Of a stretch of 64,000 bases of DNA, positions 1 through 6,608 are shown one piece after another. The notes under the pieces are model-generated. The model was given only the letters and a program-made list of their open reading frames with translations, did not search any database and was not told the origin of the DNA. Where the stretch lies: contig JAFVZB010000068.1 of the NCBI GenBank assembly GCA_017508385.1, forward strand, positions 1 to 64,000. Reading direction: 5' to 3'. A program made the position numbers and the translations under genes. This DNA comes from Lentisphaeria bacterium. GTDB taxonomy: Bacteria; Verrucomicrobiota; Lentisphaeria; Victivallales; Victivallaceae. The first letter of the stretch is position 1. Each line of letters starts with the position of its first letter.

Positions 1-80
1 CCGTTCTCGAGCTTATCTAATATAGCACAAAGTTTGAATTCTACACTATACTGACGCGGTTTCTTTTGTTTTTTCTCCAT
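1..80 (-). CDS. IS3-family transposase OrfA, N-terminal fragment cut by window start
   Basis: On the minus strand an ATG at 80 opens a reading frame of 26 codons that runs off the left edge. It reads MEKKQKKPRQYSVEFKLCAI and continues in the same style. A lysine-rich start followed by YS-EFK and a hydrophobic helix is the usual beginning of the helix-turn-helix OrfA of IS3-family elements. A terminal inverted-repeat-like sequence lies directly upstream. Only the beginning is visible, so neither the subgroup nor intactness can be judged. It could also be another HTH_Tnp_1 protein. Confidence 0.55.
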   Translation of the reverse strand, partial: MEKKQKKPRQYSVEFKLCAILDKLEN

Positions 81-86
81 AAAAAA

Positions 87-124
87 GTACACCTCAAAAG
101 TTGTGTCCAACTTTTGGGGTGCAC
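87..124. repeat. Inverted repeat at the end of the IS3-like element
   Basis: Two 17-base arms, GTACACCTCAAAAGTTG at 87-103 and CAACTTTTGGGGTGCAC at 108-124, are reverse complements with two mismatches and enclose the four bases TGTC. The arm resembles IS3-type terminal repeats (a TG start, then CACCCCAAAAGTTGGAC). The stem-loop lies just in front of the OrfA start codon on the minus strand. The element boundary is probably near 124, but the other end and the target duplication are outside the window. Confidence 0.5.
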
Positions 125-172
125 TTCATTTTGCAACAGCCGTTTTTCTTTGTTGAATAGTTGTCGTTTGAA

Positions 173-1171
173 TTATATTGCTTCAAAAACAACTTTTATT
201 TTGGTTTTGACAATCTCTCCGGGAGCGATATTTCTCAGTAATCCTTGCTTTTCAAACGCATCTTTTCCGACGGGGTGACAGTTTGCCGGCTCGATTCCGA
301 GAACGTAGTTGCCGCATCCCATTTGTTTCCACTCGATGAGGAAAGGCAGCTCGGCGACACTGCGCTTTACTGTGACTTTCAAGCCGGATGCCGGGTTTAC
401 TATCGCCATTGATGCCATGTTTTCTGCATCGCACGGTTCGGCACTGTGGAAATACACCTGCTCCTGAAATCCCTCCTGAGGAACCTCTATGATGTTCCAG
501 CGGTCTATTCCCTCCGCCGCACGGACATTTCTCGGAGCCACCTGATGTTCTGCCGCTTCAAGATAGCAGTTTTCATCCACCAGCGGCCAGCCGAAATTCA
601 TGTGGTTGAGTATCATCAGGGGTTGAGTCGTGAAGCCGCAGTTTTCTATTGTGTCTTCAATGACTATGCTGTTTTTTTCGCTGACCGAGGTGATTTTTCT
701 GGTCAGCAGAAGATTTTCAGAGAACACTTTGCAGTGGGATACCTTTCCTGAAACGGTGGTCACGAAGGTGACGTCATCGACGAATTCTGCCGAGGAATTG
801 ACCTCTCCTGCCGGAATATGTGAGAGTCTGCCGTGGAGTCCCTCTCCGTTTTCGGCGGGTCCCACGTTGAGATAGCCGCATCCTGTGAGCAGACCTCCGC
901 CCCAGCTGCGCAACCACTCGCTTTCGCGCTCGTTGTAGAATGCAGGAGCTCCGGGAGCACTGCCGGGAAGCCATGCCAGCTGTCTGCCGTTGAAAAAGAC
1001 TTCACCGATATCCATTCCCCGGTCGGGATAGACGTTGAAAATCAATCCTGAACCGTTGTTGACCTCGATAACTCTCATACCTCTTCCGCAGTCGTCATCG
1101 AGCACGAAACGGCGGACTCCTCCCAGCTGCCGCTGGTTTCCGAGGTAACGGCGCAGAGTTTTTTTGTTCAT
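173..1171 (-). CDS. DUF4432 family aldose-1-epimerase-like protein
   Basis: The 332-residue protein has the galactose-mutarotase-like beta fold of DUF4432: YPDRGMDIG at 48-56, GLHGRLSHIP at 111-120 with H113 and H118, HMNFGWPL at 190-197, and GIEPANCHP at 292-300. Relatives bind sugars and often accompany carbohydrate genes; a specific reaction is not established for this family, so sugar epimerase is only the likely class. The start is backed by AAGGAG nine bases upstream. It lies 12 bases after the nitroreductase gene, in the same direction, so the two are probably cotranscribed. There is no signal peptide, so it is cytoplasmic. Confidence 0.8.
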   Translation of the reverse strand: MNKKTLRRYLGNQRQLGGVRRFVLDDDCGRGMRVIEVNNGSGLIFNVYPDRGMDIGEVFFNGRQLAWLPGSAPGAPAFYNERESEWLRSWGGGLLTGCGYLNVGPAENGEGLHGRLSHIPAGEVNSSAEFVDDVTFVTTVSGKVSHCKVFSENLLLTRKITSVSEKNSIVIEDTIENCGFTTQPLMILNHMNFGWPLVDENCYLEAAEHQVAPRNVRAAEGIDRWNIIEVPQEGFQEQVYFHSAEPCDAENMASMAIVNPASGLKVTVKRSVAELPFLIEWKQMGCGNYVLGIEPANCHPVGKDAFEKQGLLRNIAPGEIVKTKIKVVFEAI

Positions 1172-1183
1172 CTGAGTGTCTCC

Positions 1184-1750
1184 TTACTTTATGGTGGTGA
1201 TATCTTCGACCCTGATTTTGGGAACGTGCAGCACGTTGCTGTCATCGAGATAGTAGGCGATTGGGCTGCCGCTTGCCACATCATCGAGAACCGGAGTTTC
1301 AGCCGGATATCCGACAGCGACCAGAAAATGGATGTCGGTATCATCATCGAGCTCAAGGATTTTTTTAGCCTCATCTTTGTTGAAAGCACCTATCCAGCAG
1401 CAACCGAGACCGTTGTTGACGGCACCGAGCAGGATATTTTCGATAGCGGCAGAGGCATCGACGACCGAGCCTCCTTTGGCTGAGGTGACGGCGATGAAGT
1501 TGCGCGGAGCGTTGACTCCCCAGACTGGAGAGCGGCGTGGAGTGACCAATCCGGCATAGCGGGTGATGTCGAAGATTTTGCGGTTGGTCTCATCGTTGTC
1601 GATAACGATGTAGCGGATAGGCTGTTTGTTGCTGCCGCTCGGAGCAAGGCGGGCAAACTCGATGAGCTCCATCATATCTTTGAGCGGAACTTTTTTATCC
1701 TGATAGAAACGGATGGTACGGCGAAGTCTCACCAAATCTTTGAAATCCAT
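1184..1750 (-). CDS. Nitroreductase family flavoprotein
   Basis: The 188-residue protein has the FMN-binding hallmarks of nitroreductases: RRTIR at 10-14, ARLAPSGSNKQP at 33-44, a central GLGCCWIGAF stretch near 115-124 and GYPAE near 148. The family reduces nitro compounds, quinones or other small electrophiles with NAD(P)H; the substrate cannot be read here. GGAGAG precedes the ATG. A terminator for the small basic protein lies upstream, so this gene and the downstream DUF4432 gene form their own unit or depend on read-through. Confidence 0.85.
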   Translation of the reverse strand: MDFKDLVRLRRTIRFYQDKKVPLKDMMELIEFARLAPSGSNKQPIRYIVIDNDETNRKIFDITRYAGLVTPRRSPVWGVNAPRNFIAVTSAKGGSVVDASAAIENILLGAVNNGLGCCWIGAFNKDEAKKILELDDDTDIHFLVAVGYPAETPVLDDVASGSPIAYYLDDSNVLHVPKIRVEDITTIK

Positions 1751-1781
1751 AAAACTCTCTCCACAAAATAATTGTTAACAT

Positions 1782-1820
1782 GAAAACAAAAAAGGACGCC
1801 AAATAAAGGCGTCCCTCTTT
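1782..1820 (-). terminator. Rho-independent terminator of the small basic protein gene
   Basis: Read on the minus strand, GGACGCC, a TTTATTT loop and GGCGTCC form a seven-base-pair stem (1794-1814), followed by TTTTTTGTTTT. It sits 25 bases after the stop codon at 1839. Confidence 0.85.
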
Positions 1821-1838
1821 CTCAAAGCAAAATCGAAA

Positions 1839-1994
1839 TCAGATCTCGACCGGCTTGGTCTTGGGCAGACCCTGAACTTTATCTTCAGGAATGCGGCCCT
1901 CGGCACGGAGAACATCGAGACGCTCATAACGTTTCATGACATTGCGGATCTTGCGGATTTTTCCGCCGACGCGGAGACTGGGATGCTGGGACAT
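1839..1994 (-). CDS. Small basic protein, PVC-superphylum signature family
   Basis: A 51-residue gene, beginning MSQHPSLRVGGKIRKIRNVM and ending near GLPKTKPVEI. The length, the MSQHxSL start, the run of basic residues and the GLPKTKP end match the small basic protein family (TIGR04137-like) shared by Chlamydiae, Verrucomicrobia and Lentisphaerae. The family is thought to act in a housekeeping role with RNA or ribosomes, but its function is not settled. AAGGAT precedes the ATG, a clear promoter lies at 2053-2080 and a clear terminator follows, so it is a single-gene transcript. It is strong evidence for the taxonomic placement. Confidence 0.88.
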   Translation of the reverse strand: MSQHPSLRVGGKIRKIRNVMKRYERLDVLRAEGRIPEDKVQGLPKTKPVEI

Positions 1995-2052
1995 GTTTTT
2001 ATCCTTTATGTTAAAATAATAATTAGTTATACAATATATCTGTCGATTTCTT

Positions 2053-2080
2053 AATATACTTCATAAATCGGTATTGTCAA
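2053..2080 (-). promoter_or_regulatory. Promoter of the small basic protein gene
   Basis: On the minus strand TTGACA (2080-2075), a 16-base spacer and TATATT (2058-2053) precede the gene. The leader is about 50 bases and AT-rich. Confidence 0.75.
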
Positions 2081-2148
2081 GTAAACTTTCCATTTTTTTT
2101 GCAGTAATTTGCATAGTTTTTCCATTTTACCGCTCAGGTGGAAAAAGC

Positions 2149-3024
2149 TCAGGGGTTTACGGTGAGTCGGCTGTCGTTGATTTCTGCCCGGGTTCCGTAT
2201 AAAACGGCATCGAAGGGCAGCTCGTGTCCGTAGGAAAATCCTGATAAGACGGGAGCGTTCACATACCGGCTGTAATCTTTGAGCAGATTTCTGACGTCAT
2301 CGCTCTGACATCCTGAGAAATATCCGGCGATGATGCCTGAACAGCTCTGTAAAATGTTGCTCAGTTTCAGCTGATTGAACATGCGGTCGAGGCGGTAGAT
2401 ATCCTCGCCGACATCCTCGAGGAGCAGTATCTTGCCTCTGACATCCGGCATGTACTGGGTGCCGATACAGCTGACAGCTACGGTGAGGTTTCCGGCAAGG
2501 AGTTCCCCCGTGGAGTTCGCCTGCTTTATCACTTCAAGCCCGAACACTCTTTTCTCTTTGGAACAGGCTGAGCGTATTGCCTCAAGTTCACGGCTTGAAC
2601 ACTCCGCAAGTTTTGCCGCCATCACCGAGGCGAGAGGAGTACCGCACTCTTTTGAAGTCATGGCGAAAAAGAGCGAGGTCAGGTCACTGTATCCGGCAAC
2701 GATTTTGTTTCCTGCGCTCCTGAGTTTTTTCCAGTCGAGCAGCGGAAGTATCCTGCCGCAGCCGTAACCGCCCCTTGCGGCAAAGATGATATCCACATCA
2801 GGGTCGCAGTATGCCTGCATCAAATCCGCCGCCCGCTCCTCATCGGAGGCGGCGAGATACTTGGGATGAGCCGTTGACGAGCCGAAAGCGTGCGGCATGA
2901 TTTTCACCTTGATACCGCACGATTGGAGCAGCTCTATCCCTTTTTGAAGCTCCTCCGCATCGGGAGTTCCGGCAGGAGATATCACTGCTGCACACTTTAT
3001 ATGCTCCGGCAGAAAACTCTTCAT
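2149..3024 (-). CDS. ldcA: Muramoyltetrapeptide L,D-carboxypeptidase (S66 family)
   Basis: The 291-residue protein matches peptidase family S66, which removes the terminal D-alanine from cytoplasmic murein tetrapeptides during wall recycling. The expected triad is visible: S113 in GYSDLT (111-116), E203 in LLED and H267 in GFSYGHELP. The nucleophile region is preceded by the family motif ARGGYGCGRILPLLD at 83-97. No signal peptide is seen, consistent with cytosolic action. Its ATG overlaps the ribBA stop as TGATG, so it is translationally coupled and falls in the riboswitch-controlled transcript, an odd partner for riboflavin synthesis. Confidence 0.9.
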   Translation of the reverse strand: MKSFLPEHIKCAAVISPAGTPDAEELQKGIELLQSCGIKVKIMPHAFGSSTAHPKYLAASDEERAADLMQAYCDPDVDIIFAARGGYGCGRILPLLDWKKLRSAGNKIVAGYSDLTSLFFAMTSKECGTPLASVMAAKLAECSSRELEAIRSACSKEKRVFGLEVIKQANSTGELLAGNLTVAVSCIGTQYMPDVRGKILLLEDVGEDIYRLDRMFNQLKLSNILQSCSGIIAGYFSGCQSDDVRNLLKDYSRYVNAPVLSGFSYGHELPFDAVLYGTRAEINDSRLTVNP

Positions 3025-4226
3025 CAGATAAGGTGCCCCATCTTCTCTTTTTTGGTGCGCAGATAAAACTCGTTGTGTTTTCCCGGCTCGATGACGATGG
3101 GAACTCTTTCGGTGACTTCCAAGCCGTAACCTGAGAGTCCGACTATTTTCTTGGGATTGTTGGTGAGCAGTCTGATGGATTTCACTCCGAGGTCGAGGAG
3201 AATTTGTATTCCGATGCCGTACTCCCGCAAATCGGCGGCGAAGCCGAGCTTTTCGTTGGCTTCGATGGTGTCGCAGCCGTTATCCTGGAGCTTGTAGGCA
3301 CTGATTTTGTTGAAAATACCGATGCCGCGACCCTCCTGCCGCAGGTAAACGAGGATTCCCGAACCGTTTTCGACGATCTGCCTGAGAGCTCCGTGGAGCT
3401 GCTCACCGCAGTCGCAGCGGCATGAGCCGAAGACGTCACCTGTCATGCACTCGCTGTGGACACGCACCAGCACGTTCTCTTTGTCTCTGACATCGCCGTA
3501 AACCAGCGCAATGTGTTCGAGCTCATCGACTTTGGTACGGTAAGCCGTGACCCGGAAATTTCCGAAAATGGTCGGCATCTCAGCCTCATCACCCCTGATG
3601 ATGAGCTTTTCTGTCGCGCGGCGGTAGGAAATCAAATCGGCAACGGTTCCGATTTTGAGCCGGTGTTTTTCAGCAAACTTCATGAGGTCGGGCAGACGCG
3701 CCATCCTGCCGTCGGGATTCATGATTTCGCAGATGACTCCGGCAGGAGCGAACCCGGCGGCACGGGCGAGGTCAACGGCGGTCTCGGTGTGTCCGGCTCT
3801 TCTCAATACTCCGCCCGGTCTGGCTATGAGCGGAAAAGAGTGTCCCGGAGTGGTGAAACTGCCCTCGGTGGCTTTGGGATTTATCAACTCGGCAATCGTT
3901 TTTGCACGGTCGTAAGCACTTATTCCCGTGGTGGTTCCGTTTTTTGCGTCAACACTCTGGGTGAAGGCTGTTCCGTAGGGGTCGCTCATCGAAGCGGGAG
4001 TGGTCAAATTGAGCTCTTTTGCCCGCTCGGCTGTTATCGGCACGCAAATAAGTCCGCATCCGTGAGTTGCCATGAATGCGATATCCTGTGCAGTGGCTTT
4101 CTCGGCTGCGATGACCAGATCTCCCTCGTTCTCACGGTTTTCATCATCGACGATGACCACCATTTTTCCCTGACGGATATCCTCGATGAGTTCAGCTGTT
4201 GTGTTGAATTTGAAGTTATTATCCAT
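3024..4226 (-). CDS. ribBA: Bifunctional DHBP synthase / GTP cyclohydrolase II
   Basis: The 400-residue fusion catalyses both entry reactions of riboflavin synthesis. Residues 1-205 are RibB, making 3,4-dihydroxy-2-butanone 4-phosphate from ribulose 5-phosphate, with [11 protein letters not shown] at 27-37 and [10 protein letters not shown] at 98-107. Residues 206-400 are RibA, opening GTP, with zinc ligands C260, C271 and C273 in SEC...CRCDCG and LRQEGRGIG at 295-303. Both halves look intact. It lies 15 bases after ymdB and overlaps ldcA by one base. An FMN riboswitch at the head of the transcript explains its regulation by the pathway end product. Confidence 0.97.
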   Translation of the reverse strand: MDNNFKFNTTAELIEDIRQGKMVVIVDDENRENEGDLVIAAEKATAQDIAFMATHGCGLICVPITAERAKELNLTTPASMSDPYGTAFTQSVDAKNGTTTGISAYDRAKTIAELINPKATEGSFTTPGHSFPLIARPGGVLRRAGHTETAVDLARAAGFAPAGVICEIMNPDGRMARLPDLMKFAEKHRLKIGTVADLISYRRATEKLIIRGDEAEMPTIFGNFRVTAYRTKVDELEHIALVYGDVRDKENVLVRVHSECMTGDVFGSCRCDCGEQLHGALRQIVENGSGILVYLRQEGRGIGIFNKISAYKLQDNGCDTIEANEKLGFAADLREYGIGIQILLDLGVKSIRLLTNNPKKIVGLSGYGLEVTERVPIVIEPGKHNEFYLRTKKEKMGHLI

Positions 4227-4241
4227 TGATATATACCTGCA

Positions 4242-5030
4242 TTAAAGAGTTATGTATTCTGAAAAAGTCTGACATCCCGAGGCTCTGCCGGTGGTGTGGT
4301 CGTAGGTGAGAACGGCTCCGTCGAGACGGATTTTGCCCGTCTCCTGAACGGGAAGTCTGACGGGCATACCGGTGACGAATTTTTTGACCACGGAATCCAC
4401 AGTTCTGCCGAGAACGCTGTGGTCTGCGCCGACCATGCCGACATCGGTGACGGCGGCAGTGCCGCCTGCGAGCACCCGGGCATCGGCGGTCTGAACGTGG
4501 GTGTGAGTGCCGAAAACTGCGGTCACTTTGCCGTCGAGGAACTCCGCCATGGCGATTTTCTCACTGGTGGCTTCGGCATGGAAATCGACCACGATGGTCT
4601 TGACGTTTGACGGAATTTCTCTGAGCAGTTTTTCCATCGTCTCAAACGGACAGTATGCGGATTCCTTCATAAAGACTTTACCGCAGAGAGATATCACCGC
4701 CACACTTCCCGAGGCTGGATTGGGGAAAACACCCCATCCTCTGCCCGGCTGGTCTGCCCGGAAATTCGCCGGTCTGATGACCCGGTCGAAGCGTTTGATT
4801 TCGTTTTCAAACCCCTTCTGATCCCAGGTGTGGTCTCCGGAAGTTATCACGTCAGCCGATTTGAGCAGTTCGGTCACACAGCTCTCGGAAAGACCGTTTC
4901 CGGCGGCGGCATTTTCTCCGTTGATGATGACGAATTGAGCGTTGTATTTGCGGCGCAGTTCAGGCACAAGAGCGTTGACCGCTGCTCTGCCGCCTTTGCC
5001 GACCACGTCGCCGATGAAAAGAAGATTCAT
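4242..5030 (-). CDS. ymdB: YmdB-like metallophosphoesterase (TIGR00282 family)
   Basis: The 262-residue protein has the calcineurin-like fold of the YmdB family, some of which hydrolyse 2',3'-cyclic nucleotides. Metal-site motifs are GDVVG at 7-11, NGENAAAGNG at 37-46, SGDHTWD at 64-70, a later DFHAE and GTHTHVQTAD. The usual GNH reads GDH here (D66 in place of Asn), a conservative change at a metal ligand. The ATG at 5030 is chosen because the protein then starts MNLLFIGD as in relatives; the frame is open 67 codons further, but that stretch overlaps the riboswitch. It is the first gene after the FMN riboswitch and precedes ribBA. Its link to flavin metabolism is unclear. Confidence 0.88.
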   Translation of the reverse strand: MNLLFIGDVVGKGGRAAVNALVPELRRKYNAQFVIINGENAAAGNGLSESCVTELLKSADVITSGDHTWDQKGFENEIKRFDRVIRPANFRADQPGRGWGVFPNPASGSVAVISLCGKVFMKESAYCPFETMEKLLREIPSNVKTIVVDFHAEATSEKIAMAEFLDGKVTAVFGTHTHVQTADARVLAGGTAAVTDVGMVGADHSVLGRTVDSVVKKFVTGMPVRLPVQETGKIRLDGAVLTYDHTTGRASGCQTFSEYITL

Positions 5031-5067
5031 ACCCTGATACTCCCAATGGTGAACTGCGGGGCAGGGT
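5031..5067 (-). promoter_or_regulatory. Possible Shine-Dalgarno sequestering hairpin before ymdB
   Basis: Read on the minus strand, ACCCTG (5067-5062) is exactly complementary to CAGGGT (5036-5031), which abuts the ymdB ATG and contains its only ribosome-binding-like sequence. Such a pair downstream of an FMN aptamer could act as the expression platform at the translational level. The pairing is visible; its role is inference. Confidence 0.4.
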
Positions 5068-5120
5068 GGATGATACAGAGTTTTTGTCACGGGAAATCCG
5101 AAAATGAGCATCCCCGTGTC

Positions 5121-5281
5121 ACTTCTGCCGATCCTCTTTATACCAGACTTTACTGTCGGTTCCGGATTTCCACCGGTATCGGCTGCACACCAAAGCGCAG
5201 TTCGCGGACTTCTCTGCAAAGCAGATCTCACCGCCGGTCAGGAGTTGTTCCATCAAAAGAACTCACCATGCCCCGAAGATC
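5121..5281 (-). promoter_or_regulatory. FMN riboswitch (RFN element)
   Basis: On the minus strand the conserved blocks of the FMN aptamer occur in order: ATCTTCGGGGCATGGTGAG, GACCGGCGGT (5239-5230), AGTCCGCGA (5210-5202), GGTGGAAATCCGG, CCGACAGT (5159-5152), AGTCTGG and the closing GAAG (5125-5122), which pairs with CTTC (5278-5275). The helix after GGTGAG is longer than usual. It precedes ymdB-ribBA-ldcA, so FMN should repress the riboflavin entry enzyme. A hairpin of CACGGG and CCCGTG follows the aptamer, but no U-run is seen, so control may be translational. Confidence 0.95.
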
Positions 5282-5305
5282 GTTTATATACTTTTGTCTG
5301 TACTA

Positions 5306-5334
5306 AATATACAGTTGAGTGCGGCTTATTTCAA
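5306..5334 (-). promoter_or_regulatory. Promoter of the FMN riboswitch operon
   Basis: On the minus strand TTGAAA (5334-5329), 17 bases and TATATT (5311-5306). Transcription would start about 18 bases before the aptamer. The -35 box overlaps the stop codon of the upstream CE15 gene. Confidence 0.75.
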
Positions 5335-6533
5335 GCCCGTTCCCAGAAACGCAGGGCAAAATCGAGATATTTTTCCCAATCGTAGCGGGTGATGTCGTGT
5401 TTTCCGACCCGGCAGTGGTAGTGACGGATTCCGTTGTCGATGGAGTCTCCGCCCTGCGGAACGGGAGAAGCTGCGATTTCAGGTCTGCCGCAGAGCGCAT
5501 AAACACTGTTGGTTCCGACCAGACCGAGGAACTCACCTTTCGGGTCAGCCCAGAGGTCTTCGGTGGCACTGGCGACGGCGAGGGCTCTCGGAGCAATCAG
5601 TGAGAGCAGAAAGTGCTGGTCGTAAGGCATTGCCTGCACAGCCTTCTCGTCGATTTTTGCCTGCGGCGTGAGCCAGTGAGGAAAAGTCCTGTTCATAAAA
5701 TCGAGAGTCTCGCCGAACTCTCTCTTTGAAAGAGCCGCACCGCCGCAGCCCGAGTTGTTGGATATCACCACGCTGAGACGGGTGTCGGTCGCTCCTGCCC
5801 AGAGGGCGGTCTTGCCCAGACGGGAGTGCCCTGAAACCATGACTTTTTTGCTGTCTATTTCAGGGAGTGTTTCAACGTAGTCCATGATTCTGTGCAGACC
5901 CCACGCCCACGCACTGATGGCGGTGTATTCACCGTGCTGCGCCGTATCGAGAGTTTCCTGCGGGACCGAGAGACGGAACACGCTCTTTTTTGCTCCGTCA
6001 GCCTCATCGTGCATGAGTTGATGATAACATCCGGTGACGAGGGCAAAACCTCTTTCGAGCAGATACTCAGGAACCCAGCGTCCGTGACTTGCTCCCCGCT
6101 CAGACAGCTCGTCGGCAGGGAAAAAGTAGTCGGGCAGGGGAATGTCACTGTCGGCTTCGACCGAGTGGTTTCCCTTGAAGTTCAAGCCGATGGCGCACGG
6201 AAAAGGAGCAGTGCCGTTGGGAACATACACCAGTAGGTCAAAGTTTATCCCCGAAGCAAACCTGCCGTCGAAAGTGAGGCGCACGACTCTTCTTTTGCCG
6301 AGTCCGCCGAAGACCTCTTTTTCGGCGAGCACCTGACAGCTGACCTTTTCGGGAGCAGCGGGCAATTCGCCGAAGAGATGTTTTTTGACGATCTCCAGGA
6401 CTTTTCCGCGCTGAGAAGATTCCCACTCCTGAAACGAGCTGACAAAAGAGCCATCCTCCTTTTCGAGCGGGGAGGGCAGGGTGTATGACGGAACGAGTGT
6501 TTCATCGTAGTTTGCGCTTGAAATATCAGACAT
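5331..6533 (-). CDS. CE15-type glucuronoyl esterase-like alpha/beta hydrolase
   Basis: The 400-residue protein resembles bacterial CE15 enzymes, which cleave esters between glucuronic acid on xylan and lignin or other alcohols. The nucleophile is S237 in GHSRLGKTAL (235-244), followed by SNNSGCGGAAL (258-268), and a His in VGKHDIT (H379). The glutamate found after the nucleophile in fungal enzymes is absent (C263); bacterial members often use an acid elsewhere, perhaps in TEDLWADP. The start at 6533 is chosen over an upstream in-frame ATG because AGGAG precedes it. No signal peptide is visible, so it should act in the cytoplasm on imported oligosaccharides. Confidence 0.8.
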   Translation of the reverse strand: MSDISSANYDETLVPSYTLPSPLEKEDGSFVSSFQEWESSQRGKVLEIVKKHLFGELPAAPEKVSCQVLAEKEVFGGLGKRRVVRLTFDGRFASGINFDLLVYVPNGTAPFPCAIGLNFKGNHSVEADSDIPLPDYFFPADELSERGASHGRWVPEYLLERGFALVTGCYHQLMHDEADGAKKSVFRLSVPQETLDTAQHGEYTAISAWAWGLHRIMDYVETLPEIDSKKVMVSGHSRLGKTALWAGATDTRLSVVISNNSGCGGAALSKREFGETLDFMNRTFPHWLTPQAKIDEKAVQAMPYDQHFLLSLIAPRALAVASATEDLWADPKGEFLGLVGTNSVYALCGRPEIAASPVPQGGDSIDNGIRHYHCRVGKHDITRYDWEKYLDFALRFWERA

Positions 6534-6552
6534 TTTCTGCTCCTGATGAGTT

Positions 6553-6594
6553 GAAAAAGAAAAAGCGGCAGGAGTTGAACTGCTCCGTACCGCC
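6553..6594 (-). terminator. Terminator after the SGNH esterase lipoprotein gene
   Basis: On the minus strand GCGG and GGAGCAG pair with CTCCTGCCGC around a short TTCAA loop, then TTTTTCTTTTTC follows. It lies 15 bases after the stop at 6609 and just before the CE15 gene. Confidence 0.8.
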
Positions 6595-6608
6595 TTTGTC
6601 AAGGTTGA

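Noticed and set aside
3456-4229. A 257-codon plus-strand frame opposite ribBA, and other long frames opposite ldcA, the SGNH esterase, pilB and GH35
   Set aside because: They mirror the codon pattern of well-supported genes on the other strand, show no family features and lack ribosome-binding sites.
5031-5231. N-terminal extension of 67 residues on the YmdB protein
   Set aside because: The stretch overlaps the FMN riboswitch, and relatives start at MNLLFIGD.
5298-5314. CTGTATATTTAGTACAG as a LexA box
   Set aside because: The CTG-CAG spacing is one base longer than the E. coli-type box, the TATATT part is the -10 box, and an SOS link to riboflavin genes makes no sense.
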